Positions 18,957 to 27,793 of a stretch of DNA of 64,000 nt are shown in pieces (position 1 is the first letter of the stretch; the number at the start of each line of letters is the position of its first letter). Where the stretch lies: assembly GCA_963789275.1 (NCBI GenBank), contig CAWBKF010000016.1, positions 39,552 through 103,551 of the forward strand, written 5' to 3'. Under the pieces are notes generated by a model. It saw only the letters and a list, made by a program, of their open reading frames with translations. It did no database searches and had not been told where the DNA came from. The position numbers were made by a program, and so were the translations under genes. The DNA is from DAHUYF01 sp963789275. GTDB lineage: Bacteria > Pseudomonadota > Alphaproteobacteria > ATCC43930 > CGMCC-115725.

Positions 18957-19838
18957 ATGCGGTATGCTGTACTCGTCCCTATCTTGGTCGGCGTCGCGAC
19001 GCTCGGCGGCTGCTCCGAAGGCATTCTCGATCCGAAGGGACCGATCGCTTCGGCGGAGCGGCTGCTGCTGATCAATTCGACTGCCATCATGCTCGTGGTT
19101 GTCGTTCCGGTGGTCCTCGCGACTTTGGCTTTCGCCTGGTGGTACCGGGCGTCCAATCCGCGCGCCAGCCGCCAGCCGGCCGAGGACTATGAAGGGCGCG
19201 TCGAGTTCGTCATCTGGTCGATCCCGGCGCTGATCGTGATCCTGCTCACCGGGGTCATCTGGATCAGTTCGCATCAGCTGGATCCGCGCGCGCCGATCAC
19301 CGCGAACGCGAAGCCGCTGCGGGTCGATGTCGTCGCGCTCGATTGGAAATGGCTGTTCATCTACCCCGATCAGGACATCGCCGCCGTCAACGAGCTGGTC
19401 ATGCCGGCCGGAACGCCGGTCACTTTCCGGCTCACTTCGGCAACGGTGATGAACTCCTTCTTCATCCCGCAGCTCGGCAGCCAGATCTACACGATGGGCG
19501 GCATGACGACGCACCTCAATCTTCTGGCGGACACACCCGGCGACTATCCCGGGTTCTCGGCGATGTACAGCGGCGACGGCTTTTCCGAGATGCGGTTCGT
19601 CGCCAGAGCGGTTCCGGCTGCCGATTTCGACGCCTGGGTGAAGGCCGCGCGCGGCGCCGGCTCGGCGCTCGACGCCGACGCCTACGGCGCACTGGCAAGG
19701 CCGAGCACGGCCGTGCCCCCTGCGACCTATCGCTCGGTGGAGCCCGACCTGTTCCAGCACATCATCGATCAGACGGTATCGGCTCCCGGCAAGGCCGGCG
19801 CGGCCTGGTGTCCGCCGGTGCAAAAGGCAAGAGGTTGA
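18957..19838 (+). CDS. cyoA: Cytochrome bo3 ubiquinol oxidase subunit II
   Basis: A 293-residue lipoprotein: signal sequence with lipobox LGGC (Cys19), a transmembrane helix near residues 41-61, a second near 85-105 (IWSIPALIVILLTGVIWIS), then a periplasmic cupredoxin domain (ALDWKWLFIYPDQDIAAVNE, SFFIPQLGSQIYTMGGM). The Cys/His/Met ligands of a CuA site are absent, which marks it as a quinol rather than cytochrome c oxidase subunit. The start used has a GCGAGG purine stretch and the lipobox at the right distance; an earlier in-frame ATG at 18867 is inside the pyruvate-oxidase-linked frame. First gene of cyoABCD. Confidence 0.95.
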   Translation: MRYAVLVPILVGVATLGGCSEGILDPKGPIASAERLLLINSTAIMLVVVVPVVLATLAFAWWYRASNPRASRQPAEDYEGRVEFVIWSIPALIVILLTGVIWISSHQLDPRAPITANAKPLRVDVVALDWKWLFIYPDQDIAAVNELVMPAGTPVTFRLTSATVMNSFFIPQLGSQIYTMGGMTTHLNLLADTPGDYPGFSAMYSGDGFSEMRFVARAVPAADFDAWVKAARGAGSALDADAYGALARPSTAVPPATYRSVEPDLFQHIIDQTVSAPGKAGAAWCPPVQKARG

Positions 19839-19839
19839 C

Positions 19840-21813
19840 ATGCTGGGCAGGCTCACCTGGGCGGCGATTCCATTCAACGAGCCGCTCCCGCTGTTGAGCG
19901 GCGCGGCGGTGCTCATCGTCATTCTGGCGGTGCTCGCGCTCATCACCATCAAGGGCTGGTGGCCTTACCTGTGGCGCGAATGGGTGACCAGTGTCGACCA
20001 CAAGCGCATCGGCGTCATGTACATGGTTCTGGGGCTGATCATGCTGCTGCGCGGCTTCTCCGACGCGATCATGATGCGCACGCAGCAGGCGCTGGCCGTC
20101 GGCGAGGCGCAGGGATACCTGCCGCCGGAGCACTACGACCAGATCTTCTCGGCCCACGGCGTGATCATGATCTTCTTCGTGGCCATGCCGCTGGTGATCG
20201 GCCTGATGAACTTCGTCTTGCCGTTGCAGCTCGGCGTGCGCGACGTGGCCTTTCCTACCCTCAACTCGGTGAGCTTCTGGCTGACCGCATCGGGGGCGCT
20301 GCTGGTCAATGCCTCGCTCGTCATCGGGAATTTCGCCCGCACCAGCTGGTGGAACTATCCGCCGCTGTCCGAACTCGCCTATTCGCCGGATGTCGGCGTC
20401 GACTACTACCTCTGGTCCTTGCAGATTTCCGGCATCGGGACCTTGCTCACCGGCGTCAATTTCGTGGCGACGATCCTCAAATTGCGCGCCCCGGGCATGA
20501 CCTATTTCCGCATGCCGGTGTTCTGCTGGACCGCACTCGCCACGAACATGATGATCGTGGCCGTGTTCCCGATCCTGACCGCAACCTTCATGATGCTGCT
20601 GCTCGACCGCTATCTCGGCATGCACTTCTTCACCAATGACGCCGGCGGCAACCAGATGATGTATGTGAACCTCTTCTGGGCTTGGGGCCATCCGGAGGTC
20701 TATATCCTGGTCCTCCCGGCCTTCGGCGTCTATTCCGAAGTGGTTGCGACCTTTTCCGGCAAGGGCTTGTTCAGCTATCGCTCGATGGTTCTCGCCACGC
20801 TCGGGATCTGCGTCCTCTCCCTCATGGTCTGGCTGCATCACTTCTTCACCATGGGCGCGGGCGCCGACGTCAATGCCTTCTTCGGCATGATGTCGTCGAT
20901 CATCGCCGTGCCGACCGGCGTCAAGATATTCAACTGGCTGTTCACGATGTATCGCGGCCGGGTCGTCTACACGACGCCGATGCTGTATTCGGTCGGCTTC
21001 ATGATCACCTTCGTCATCGGCGGCCTGACCGGCGTGCTTCTGGCGGTGCCGCCCGTCGATTTCGTGCTGCACAACAGCGCGTTCCTGGTCGCCCATTTCC
21101 ACAACGTGATCATCGGCGGCGTCGTGTTCGGCGCGTTCGCGGGCTACAATTACTGGTTCCCGAAGGTCTTCGGGTTCACCCTCGACGATCGGTGGGGCAA
21201 GGCCGGCTTCTGGTGCTGGCTCGCGGGCTTCTGGCTCGCCTTCACGCCGCTCTACGTGCTGGGCCTGATGGGCATGACGCGGCGCCTGCAGCACATCGCG
21301 GACCCGAGCTGGCGGCCGCTGCTGCTCGTCGCGGAGCTGGGCGCGATGGTGATCTTCTGCGGCATCCTCTGCCAGGTCGCGCAGCTCTATGTCAGCATCC
21401 GCACGCGCGAGCAGCGCCGTGACCTTACCGGCGACCCGTGGAACGGGCGTACCCTGGAATGGGCGACCTCGTCGCCGCCGCCGGCCTACAACTTCGCCGT
21501 ATTGCCGCGAGTCGAGACGATCGACGCCTTCTGGCACATGAAGCGCACCGGGCGGACCCGGATCGAGCCGGCCTACGAAGCGATCGAGATGCCGCGCAAC
21601 AGCGCGACGGGTTTCGTCACGGCGTTCTTTGCGGTCATCACCGGTTTCGCCCTGATCTGGCACATCTGGTGGATGGTGATCGTGGGTTTTCTCGCCGCCG
21701 CGATCACCGTCCTGGTCGCCGGCTGGAGCGATGAGCGCGAGCGCGAGATATCGGCTGAGGAGATTGCGCAACTCGAACGGGCCCGCTTGGGTCCGAGGCA
21801 GCCCGCAGAATGA
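19840..21813 (+). CDS. cyoB: Cytochrome bo3 ubiquinol oxidase subunit I
   Basis: A 657-residue heme-copper oxidase core subunit, similar to E. coli CyoB along its whole length as I recall it. Landmarks: GFSDAIMMRTQQAL (quinol-site Arg and Asp), HGVIMIFF (heme b His), WAWGHPEVYI (CuB His cross-linked to Tyr), VWLHHFFTMG (two CuB His) and AHFHNVIIGG (heme o3 and heme b His). It oxidises ubiquinol, reduces O2 to water and pumps protons in the inner membrane. It starts one base after the cyoA stop and its stop overlaps the cyoC start by 4 bases. Confidence 0.97.
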   Translation: MLGRLTWAAIPFNEPLPLLSGAAVLIVILAVLALITIKGWWPYLWREWVTSVDHKRIGVMYMVLGLIMLLRGFSDAIMMRTQQALAVGEAQGYLPPEHYDQIFSAHGVIMIFFVAMPLVIGLMNFVLPLQLGVRDVAFPTLNSVSFWLTASGALLVNASLVIGNFARTSWWNYPPLSELAYSPDVGVDYYLWSLQISGIGTLLTGVNFVATILKLRAPGMTYFRMPVFCWTALATNMMIVAVFPILTATFMMLLLDRYLGMHFFTNDAGGNQMMYVNLFWAWGHPEVYILVLPAFGVYSEVVATFSGKGLFSYRSMVLATLGICVLSLMVWLHHFFTMGAGADVNAFFGMMSSIIAVPTGVKIFNWLFTMYRGRVVYTTPMLYSVGFMITFVIGGLTGVLLAVPPVDFVLHNSAFLVAHFHNVIIGGVVFGAFAGYNYWFPKVFGFTLDDRWGKAGFWCWLAGFWLAFTPLYVLGLMGMTRRLQHIADPSWRPLLLVAELGAMVIFCGILCQVAQLYVSIRTREQRRDLTGDPWNGRTLEWATSSPPPAYNFAVLPRVETIDAFWHMKRTGRTRIEPAYEAIEMPRNSATGFVTAFFAVITGFALIWHIWWMVIVGFLAAAITVLVAGWSDEREREISAEEIAQLERARLGPRQPAE

Positions 21814-22449
21814 CCATAGCAGCCATCGACACGGCGCCGACCGCCGTTCCGACCGAACTCGTGCGCGGACGCGGCGGCGGCGGGCCGGCGCCGAAGCGCA
21901 CCGTCGTCGCCTACGGGTTTTGGATCTTCATCCTGAGCGACATGGTGATGTTCTCGTGCCTGTTCGCGGCCTATGCGGTCTTGTCCGGCAATACCGCCGG
22001 AGGACCGAGCGGGCGCGAGCTGTTCAACCTGCACAACGTCTTCATCGAGACGATGTGCCTGTTGCTTTCGAGCTACACCTGCGGGCTCGGGGCGTTGTCC
22101 GCCGAACGGCGGGAGCCGGTGCGGTTCATGCTCTTCGCCGCCGTCACTTTCGTGCTCGGCGCGGCCTTCCTCTTCATCGAGAGCAGCGAATTCGCCGGCA
22201 TGGTGGCGAAAGGCGCCGGGCCTGGCGCGCAGCGCCTTTCTGTCCAGCTTCTTCACTTTGGTGGGCACGCACGGCGCGCATGTCACCGGCGGGCTGATCT
22301 GGCTCGTCTATCTGGTGGCGCAAGTCATCGCCAAGGGCTTGCGACCTGCCGTATTGCGGCGCCTGTTGTGCTGGAGCCTGTTCTGGCACGCGTTGGATAT
22401 CGTCTGGATCGGCGTGCTGACGCTGGTCTACCTGATGGGAGCACGCTGA
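21810..22449 (+). pseudogene. cyoC: Cytochrome bo3 ubiquinol oxidase subunit III, frameshifted
   Basis: Two frames add to one CyoC of about 212 residues with five membrane helices. The first frame runs from MTIAAIDTAPTAVPTEL through YGFWIFILSDMVMFSCLF and LFNLHNVFIETMCLLLSS to FLFIESSEFAGMV. The second resumes ARSAFLSSFFTLVGTHGAHV and ends IVWIGVLTLVYLMGAR, with stop at 22447-22449. The switch lies near 22222, where removal of one G in CCTGGCGCGC restores the frame. Because the first frame stays open into cyoD, an automatic caller may report a false 339-residue fusion. Both flanking oxidase genes are intact, so a sequence error is likely. Confidence 0.9.
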
Positions 22450-22829
22450 TGAATGGTCACGATCACGTCTTCGACGACCGCACGCCCGGCGTTGAAGAGC
22501 ATGAGCCCAGCGCCAATTATCTGTCCTACACGGTGGGGCTCGGGCTTGCGATCCTGGCGACAATCGCGTCCTTCATCGTCTCGCAAACCGATCTTCTGTG
22601 GCCGCCGGGCATACCGGCGGGGTTGGTCGTGCTCGCCTTCGCTCAGATCGGCGTTCACCTCGTCTTCTTTCTGCATCTGGGCAGCGGATCCGACAACACG
22701 AACAACATTCTGGCCCTCGCCTTCGGCGTGCTGGTCGTCTTTCTCGTGATCGGCGGCTCGATCTGGATCATCGCCAACCTCAACGAAAACATGATGGCGA
22801 CAGACCAGATGATGCAGATGCGACGCTAG
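22449..22829 (+). CDS. cyoD: Cytochrome bo3 ubiquinol oxidase subunit IV
   Basis: A 126-residue protein with three transmembrane helices (YLSYTVGLGLAILATIASFI, then LVVLAFAQIGVHLVFFLHLG, then ILALAFGVLVVFLVIGGSIW), the normal size and shape of CyoD, an assembly/stability subunit. The ATG at 22449 overlaps the cyoC stop. The N-terminal His/Asp-rich start (NGHDHVFDD) is usual for the family. Last gene of the operon; no heme O synthase (cyoE) or SURF1-like gene follows, so these assembly factors must be elsewhere. Confidence 0.93.
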   Translation: MNGHDHVFDDRTPGVEEHEPSANYLSYTVGLGLAILATIASFIVSQTDLLWPPGIPAGLVVLAFAQIGVHLVFFLHLGSGSDNTNNILALAFGVLVVFLVIGGSIWIIANLNENMMATDQMMQMRR

Positions 22830-22926
22830 TCGGGGGTGCCGGATGGCGCGAGACAGTCACACGCTTCTCAAAAGCGCCGCGTCGACGATCAGCTCGGCTC
22901 GGCCCAACCAGCGACGCGAGGCAACG

Positions 22927-24121
22927 ATGTCACCTGACACGACACTCCCGCGCAGCGAAAACCGCAACGCGCCGTCCGCGGCCGGCCGCCCTTCGACTCG
23001 ATCATCCTGTTGCTGCAGGGCGGCGGCGCGCTTGGCGCCTATCAGGCCGGCGTCTACGAGGCGTTGGCCGAGGCCGAGCTGCATCCCGACTGGACGGCGG
23101 GCATCTCGATCGGGGCGATCAACGCCGCGATCATTGCCGGTAACCCGCCGGAGCGGCGCGTCGACCAATTGCGCGCATTCTGGCGTTTCATCACCCAACC
23201 GCCGGCGACAGGATTGGGTTTCTTCGATGGTGGGTCGCTCATCCACTCGGCGGGAACGACGGCACGCCAATTGGCTAACCAGCTGAGCGCCAGCAGCGCG
23301 GCGTTCTCAGGCGTCGCGGGTTTCTTCGCGCCGCGTCTGCCAAGCCCCTGGCTATGGCCCGCCGGCACCGTCCAGGCGACGAGCTATTACGACACAAGAC
23401 AGCTCGGGCCGACGTTGGAGCGCGTGATCGACTTCGACCGCATCAATGCCGGCGCCATGCGGCTGAGCCTCGGTGCGGTGAACGTCGCCACAGGCAATTT
23501 CGTCTACTTCGATACGACCACGCATACGATCCGAGCGGTGCACGTCATGGCCAGCGGCGCGCTGCCGCCAGGCTTTCCCGCGATCGAGATCGACGGCCAG
23601 CATTATTGGGACGGCGGATTGGTATCGAACACGCCCTTGCAATGGGTGGTTCAGAACCGGCCGCAGGGGGACACGCTCGCCTTCCAGGTCGATCTGTGGA
23701 ACGCCCGCGGCGACCTGCCAACCAGCATGGCCGAAGTCACGACGCGCCAGAAGGAGATCCAGTATTCGAGCCGCACGCGCGGCATATTCGGACCGGCTTC
23801 AAGCACATGCAAACCATCCGCGGCGCGCTCGCGAGCCTGCTCGAGAAGCTGCCCGAGGAGATGAAGGACCTGCCGGAGGTGCAGACGCTGAAGGGCGAAG
23901 CCGAGCACAACGTCCACAACCTCATCCAGCTCATCTATCGCCCGCGGAAATACGAGGGCGATTCGAAGGATTACGAGTTCTCGCGCCAGAGCATGGAGGA
24001 GCATTGGCGGGCCGGATACCACGACACCGTCCGCACGCTCCGGCACCCCGAAGTGCTCGAGCGCCCGCGCGACCGCGCCGGCTTGTTCATCTTCGACATT
24101 GACGGAGACGGGCGGGAGTAA
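22927..24121 (+). pseudogene. Patatin-like phospholipase with DUF3734 tail (copy 1), frameshifted
   Basis: About 397 residues spread over three frames. Start MSPDTTLPRSENRNAPS follows a GCGAGGCA site; after a break near 22989 the frame continues FDSIILLLQGGGALGAYQAG (oxyanion loop), the nucleophile GISIGAINAA and the dyad Asp in WDGGLVSNTP; after a second break near 23781 it continues FKHMQTIRGALASLLEKLPE and the DUF3734 motif KDYEFSRQSMEEHW. A paralog at 28572-29855 is intact and shows what is expected at each break. The enzyme is a cytosolic or membrane-associated lipid or polyester esterase. It follows cyoD by about 100 bases and precedes acetoacetate decarboxylase by 30. Confidence 0.82.
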
Positions 24122-24150
24122 CCGCAAACCGACAGCACGAGGAGAAGACC

Positions 24151-24888
24151 ATGAGAGAAGCCGAGATCCGCGAACGCGCCTTCGCCATGCCGCTGACCAG
24201 CCCAGCCTATCCGCCCGGGCCCTATCGCTTCGTCCATCGCGAATTCCTGAACATCACCTATCGCACCGACCCGGAGCGGCTGCGCGCCGTGGTGCCGGCG
24301 CCGCTCGAGGTCGACGGCGCGATCGTCAAATACGAGTTCATCCGCATGCCGGATTCGACCGGCTTCGGCGACTACACCGAAACCGGCCAGGTCATTCCCG
24401 TCTCGTTCCGCGGGAGAAAAGGCGGCTACTCGCACTGCATGTTCCTGGACGACGAAGGTCCGCTCGCCGGCGGCCGCGAGCTCTGGGGTTTTCCCAAGAA
24501 GCTCGCGAAACCCAAGCTGCACGTCGAGACCGACACTCTCGTCGGCACCCTCGACTATGGGCGCATTCGGATTGCCACCGGGACCATGGGTTACAAATTT
24601 CAGGCGGCCGATTTGGCGGCGGTGCGCGCCTCGCTCGAGGCGCCGAATTACCTGCTCAAGATCATCCCGCATGTCGACGGCAGCCCACGCATTTGCGAGC
24701 TGGTCGAGTACTACCTCACCGATGTCGAGGTGAAGGGCGCTTGGGTCGGACCCGGCGCGCTCGAGCTGCGGTCGCACGCGCTGGCGCCGCTTGCCGAGTT
24801 GCCGGTGCTCGAGGTCGTATCCGCGACCCACATCGTGGCCGACCTCACGCTCAGCCTCGGCAAGGTGGTTCACGACTATCTCGCCTGA
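24151..24888 (+). CDS. adc: Acetoacetate decarboxylase (copy 1)
   Basis: A 245-residue acetoacetate decarboxylase. The conserved core is present: VKYEFIRMPDSTGFGDYTE (the Glu-rich start of the active site), GGRELWGFPKKLAKPKL with the paired lysines of the Schiff-base site, and IIPHVDGSPRICELVEYY. The enzyme turns acetoacetate into acetone and CO2 through a Lys imine. Start ATG with upstream GAGGAGAAG. It lies between a patatin-like gene and the front end of an SDR gene; a second copy (27794-28531) is very similar along its whole length and points the other way. Confidence 0.93.
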   Translation: MREAEIRERAFAMPLTSPAYPPGPYRFVHREFLNITYRTDPERLRAVVPAPLEVDGAIVKYEFIRMPDSTGFGDYTETGQVIPVSFRGRKGGYSHCMFLDDEGPLAGGRELWGFPKKLAKPKLHVETDTLVGTLDYGRIRIATGTMGYKFQAADLAAVRASLEAPNYLLKIIPHVDGSPRICELVEYYLTDVEVKGAWVGPGALELRSHALAPLAELPVLEVVSATHIVADLTLSLGKVVHDYLA

Positions 24889-24902
24889 ACGAGGAGCGCG
24901 CC

Positions 24903-24994
24903 ATGCGCCTGAAGGACAAAATCGCCATCGTCACCGGCGCCGCAAGCGGCATCGGCAAGGAGATCGGCCGCACTTTCGCCCGCGAGGGCGCGAC
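24903..24994 (+). pseudogene. Truncated N-terminus of an SDR dehydrogenase (after adc copy 1)
   Basis: Thirty codons encode MRLKDKIAIVTGAASGIGKE followed by IGRTFAREGA, the start of a classical SDR, behind a GAGGAG ribosome-binding site and 14 bases after the adc stop. Homology then ends abruptly. In related gene clusters the gene in this place is often a 3-hydroxybutyrate dehydrogenase, which would make acetoacetate for the decarboxylase; that identity is inferred. The rest of the enzyme is missing, and the following 340 bases hold no recognised gene. Confidence 0.7.
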
Positions 24995-25335
24995 CCGATC
25001 GCCATTCCCTTCGTCTCGAAGCTTTTGCCGCGGGGTCCGGACAACCCGCCGGCACCGAATGCCACGCATCCGCCGGGCAGCGAGATGGGCGTGCAGCCGA
25101 TGTACGGAGTCCCCTATGGCGTGGTGCTGCACCCCTTCTTTTCCCCCGATCGGCTTGCCCTGCAAGCGTCCGCCCTGAGGCTTCATGGCCGGGAGCATCG
25201 CAACATCAAAGGCATGAGAGGGGGGCGAAAGCTGCGCCGGATGCGGGCTTTCCCCGACGCCGGACGAGGCTTCGAGATATTGGCAGGAAATTGTATCATG
25301 CCTGCCGGGATACCGAACGGCCCCACGGAGGACCG
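24995..25335. other. Spacer after the truncated SDR
   Basis: No recognised gene. One plus-strand frame remains open (around GPDNPPAPNATHPPGSEMG) but lacks a start, a ribosome-binding site and family resemblance. It may be the far side of the deletion that removed the SDR body. Confidence 0.35.
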
Positions 25336-25758
25336 ATGCGGCGACCAGACGCTACGACCGAGGTGATCCCAATCTCGGGGCTTGCCCATATCGGCATTCG
25401 CGTGCATGACCTTGAGCGCGCGGTGCGGTTTTACGAGCTGCTCGGCTTCACGAAGACCGCGGGGCCGCTCGGTCCGGAGCCCGTTGCCATCCTCGACCAC
25501 CCGTCTGGCGTGGAATTGAACCTCATCCTGAATGCGCCCAGCGCGAGCGCACCGAACGTCCTCATGGACCTCGCCGAGAAGCACCCAGGGATCACGCACA
25601 TCGCGCTGCTCTGCCCCGACATCATGGCGGCCAAGACCCGTCTCGAAGCTGCCGGCATCCCGCTGAGCGGCGGCCCCGTGCGCTTCAGCGCCGACGCGCA
25701 AGCTATCTTCGTGCGCGACCCCGACCGCAACGTGATCGAGCTGCATCAAAGAGGGTAG
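25336..25758 (+). CDS. VOC-family (glyoxalase-like) protein
   Basis: A 140-residue single-chain VOC protein: ISGLAHIGIRVHDLERAVRF with the first His ligand, HPGITHIALLCPDIMAAKTR with a second, and DPDRNVIELHQRG with the terminal Glu, matching the metal-ligand positions of glyoxalase I-like folds. Start at the ATG behind GGAGG; the upstream in-frame start at 25291 is rejected. Length is typical. It is probably a lactoylglutathione lyase-like or dioxygenase-like enzyme of unknown substrate, and lies between the two patatin/adc cassettes. Confidence 0.85.
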   Translation: MRRPDATTEVIPISGLAHIGIRVHDLERAVRFYELLGFTKTAGPLGPEPVAILDHPSGVELNLILNAPSASAPNVLMDLAEKHPGITHIALLCPDIMAAKTRLEAAGIPLSGGPVRFSADAQAIFVRDPDRNVIELHQRG

Positions 25759-25773
25759 CTGCCGCCGCGCCCG

Positions 25774-26211
25774 TCAGCGCGAGACTGTCGCCGACAGATC
25801 GCCCCAGCGCGTCACCCGCTCGATGCGCAGCGCGATCACCGGCAGCGCCGCGATCGCCATCGCCGCGAGCTGCCGGTAGCGGGAGCGGAGCAGCGCCTGC
25901 GCATCGCGGTGCTCCGCGCCCTCGCTCAGGATCTCCGCCCGCCCGCGCAGCATGACCCAGCCGAGCCGCGCCCAATCCTCGTCATAGCGGTCGACGACCA
26001 GGGCGACGGCGGGGTTCTCTGCGATGTTGCGCAGGCGCTTCAGCCCGCCGCCGCGCTGCCGCTTCGGCTTCTCGTCGATGGTGATGTAGAGCGTATCGCC
26101 GGTAACGGCGAAGCAGACCGGCACGACGTGCGGGTTGGCGCGACGATCGGCCGTGGCCAGATGCGCGACCCTTTGCTCGGCCAGGAACCGACGCTCGTCC
26201 TCCGACAGCAT
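25774..26211 (-). CDS. PPOX-class (pyridoxamine oxidase-like) flavoprotein, Rv0121-like
   Basis: A 145-residue split-barrel protein beginning MLSEDERRFLAEQRVAHLAT. The ANPHVVPVCFAVTGDTLYI strand, the DEKPKRQ basic loop and the NPAVALVVDRYDEDWARLGW block are characteristic of the small PPOX group typified by mycobacterial Rv0121, annotated as probable F420- or FMN-binding reductases. An in-frame extension to 26499 is rejected because it lacks family resemblance. It is convergent with the VOC gene (15-base gap) and divergent from the CDP-diacylglycerol diphosphatase gene (82-base gap). Cofactor is not decided by sequence. Confidence 0.82.
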   Translation of the reverse strand: MLSEDERRFLAEQRVAHLATADRRANPHVVPVCFAVTGDTLYITIDEKPKRQRGGGLKRLRNIAENPAVALVVDRYDEDWARLGWVMLRGRAEILSEGAEHRDAQALLRSRYRQLAAMAIAALPVIALRIERVTRWGDLSATVSR

Positions 26212-26293
26212 GCCCGCCTCGCCCGCCGCGTCACGGGGACGACAGCGGCGAGCGAGATTGGTAGAGTTCGCCGGCAGCGGCAAGAGGCAGAAG

Positions 26294-27082
26294 ATGAGGC
26301 ACCATCGCGCGCAGCCGGCTCGGCCGGCCTTCCCATCGAGCCTCGTCCTGCTGCTTCTCATCGCCGCCGCGCTCGCCGCCTGCGCCACGGCGCTGCCGCC
26401 GGAGCCGAGCAGCAAGCTCTGGCCGCTGGTGCAGCGCTGCGTCGCGCATCGGGCGGCGACGGGCGAGGCGGATCCCTGCCTGCTCGTCGATCCCGCCAAG
26501 GGCTATGCCATTCTGAGAGACATCCGCGGCGCGACCCAGTTCCTGCTGGTCGCCACCGACCGGCGCTGGGGCATCGAGGACCCGCGCATCGAGGCGAGCG
26601 ACGCGCCCAATTATTTCGCCGAAGCCTGGTCGGCGCGCGAATGCGTCGCCGCGGCGGCGGGCCACGCCGTGCCGGAGGGCGAGCTTTCGCTCGCCATCAA
26701 CTCGACCGCGGGGCGCAGCGACGGGCAGCTCCATATCCATATCGACCGCCTGCGTCCCGACGTCGCGAGCGCGCTCCGCCGCGACGCGCGGGAGGTGACC
26801 CTGCTCGGCCACCGCTATCGCCTGCGGCATGTCGACAGCCTCGCCGACGCCAATCTCTTCGCCGTGCTGGCAACGGCGACCGGCGGCGCCATGGGCGACG
26901 AGACGATCGTCGTCGCCGGCGATCCCCGCGGCGGCTTCTTCGTCCTCGACGATCACGTTCATGACGGGGATGCGGCCAGCGGCGAGGAGCTGCAGGTCGA
27001 TCATCCCCTGATGCCGCCGGCGCAGCTCGCTTCGGAGTGGCTCGCCGGCTGCGCCGATCCCGCGGGATCGGACAATCGGTAA
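26294..27082 (+). CDS. cdh: CDP-diacylglycerol diphosphatase, lipoprotein form
   Basis: A 262-residue protein with a signal/lipobox end LAAC (Cys30), then the Cdh-family sequence WPLVQRCVAHRAATGE, YAILRDIRGATQFLLV, INSTAGRSDGQLHIHIDRLR with the HIT-like HxH catalytic motif, and a C-terminal HPLMPPAQLASEWL. Cdh cleaves CDP-diacylglycerol to phosphatidate and CMP at the membrane. E. coli Cdh has a similar size and an N-terminal anchor. Start ATG follows AAGAGGCAGAAG. It sits alone in the middle of the patatin/adc inverted pair, so lipid turnover links it loosely to its neighbours. Confidence 0.88.
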   Translation: MRHHRAQPARPAFPSSLVLLLLIAAALAACATALPPEPSSKLWPLVQRCVAHRAATGEADPCLLVDPAKGYAILRDIRGATQFLLVATDRRWGIEDPRIEASDAPNYFAEAWSARECVAAAAGHAVPEGELSLAINSTAGRSDGQLHIHIDRLRPDVASALRRDAREVTLLGHRYRLRHVDSLADANLFAVLATATGGAMGDETIVVAGDPRGGFFVLDDHVHDGDAASGEELQVDHPLMPPAQLASEWLAGCADPAGSDNR

Positions 27083-27213
27083 GCGACGAGCGGATGATAT
27101 GCGTCTTAGCATGGCGCCGTTCGCCGCCCACGTTCAACCTTGCCGCGACCGGTTTTCCATGCCTCCACTGCCCGCGTGACGACGGGATCGGCGCCCGATT
27201 CGAAGAAGACCAC

Positions 27214-27290
27214 CCGCCGATGCCGCTTGCCGCACCGGTGACGATGGCGACCTTGTTCTCAAGACGAATGGTTATTTTCCCGTGCTGAGG
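27214..27290 (-). pseudogene. Truncated N-terminus of an SDR dehydrogenase (after adc copy 2)
   Basis: A minus-strand fragment reads TIRLENKVAIVTGAASGIG, the first 19 or so residues of an SDR, and then passes into an unrelated frame. No ATG starts it (the expected position reads ATA). It lies downstream of the 148-residue protein gene in the second patatin/adc cassette, the equivalent place to the SDR remnant of the first cassette. Both remnants end close to the glycine-rich loop. Confidence 0.6.
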
Positions 27291-27329
27291 GTTCAACCAA
27301 TCTCGCTGTGAATGCCATCTCGGTTCGCC

Positions 27330-27776
27330 TCAAGGCATGATGCGCCAAATGAGCGACGTACCTGGCTGGCAGGAGGTCTCCGGCCGCTGCATCGCGATCA
27401 CCACCCGTCCCTCGATGCGATCGGCCAAGCGATAGGCATCGCGGCAAGCGGCGTGGTCGAGATCGTGCAGTGTCACGGTCACGTAGCCGGGGAAGTGCGC
27501 GGCATCCACGCTCACGTGATAGCCGGTAAACTGCCGCGACACGGCCTGCTCGACGCGCTCGGTCGGCGTGAACCAAGGCAGGTTTGCGACCTCCCGTCCG
27601 GCCCGGGTGAGGTCCTGACAAATCGCCGCGCCGGGCGGCTCAAGCGCAAGATATGCCTCATGGCCGCCGAGCAGGCCGGCGGCAAGCAGGGGCGCAATCA
27701 CAAAGCGGCGCAGTCCGGCACTCACGGGTCTCGCCCATGCGAACTCGATGGAGTGGACGTTCTGCAAGACTGACAT
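27330..27776 (-). CDS. Unknown small membrane-anchored protein
   Basis: A 148-residue protein starting MSVLQNVHSIEFAW behind an AGGAGG site. A single hydrophobic segment (FVIAPLLAAGLLGGHEAYLAL, about residues 25-45) should anchor it in the inner membrane, with a periplasmic part holding three Cys (AAICQDL, HAACRDAY, ETSCQPG) that could form a disulfide. A conserved-looking YHVSVDAAHFPGYVTVTLHD beta segment follows. I do not recognise a family. It starts 18 bases after the adc stop and is part of the same minus-strand operon. Confidence 0.65.
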   Translation of the reverse strand: MSVLQNVHSIEFAWARPVSAGLRRFVIAPLLAAGLLGGHEAYLALEPPGAAICQDLTRAGREVANLPWFTPTERVEQAVSRQFTGYHVSVDAAHFPGYVTVTLHDLDHAACRDAYRLADRIEGRVVIAMQRPETSCQPGTSLIWRIMP

Positions 27777-27793
27777 GACAGCCTCCTGAGGGT

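Noticed and set aside
19762..21771. A 669-codon minus-strand open frame
   Set aside because: Antisense of cyoB, which is unmistakable on the plus strand.
21810..22829. A single 339-residue fused CyoC-CyoD protein
   Set aside because: The middle part is out-of-frame cyoC; true CyoC ends at 22449 in another frame and CyoD has its own start there.
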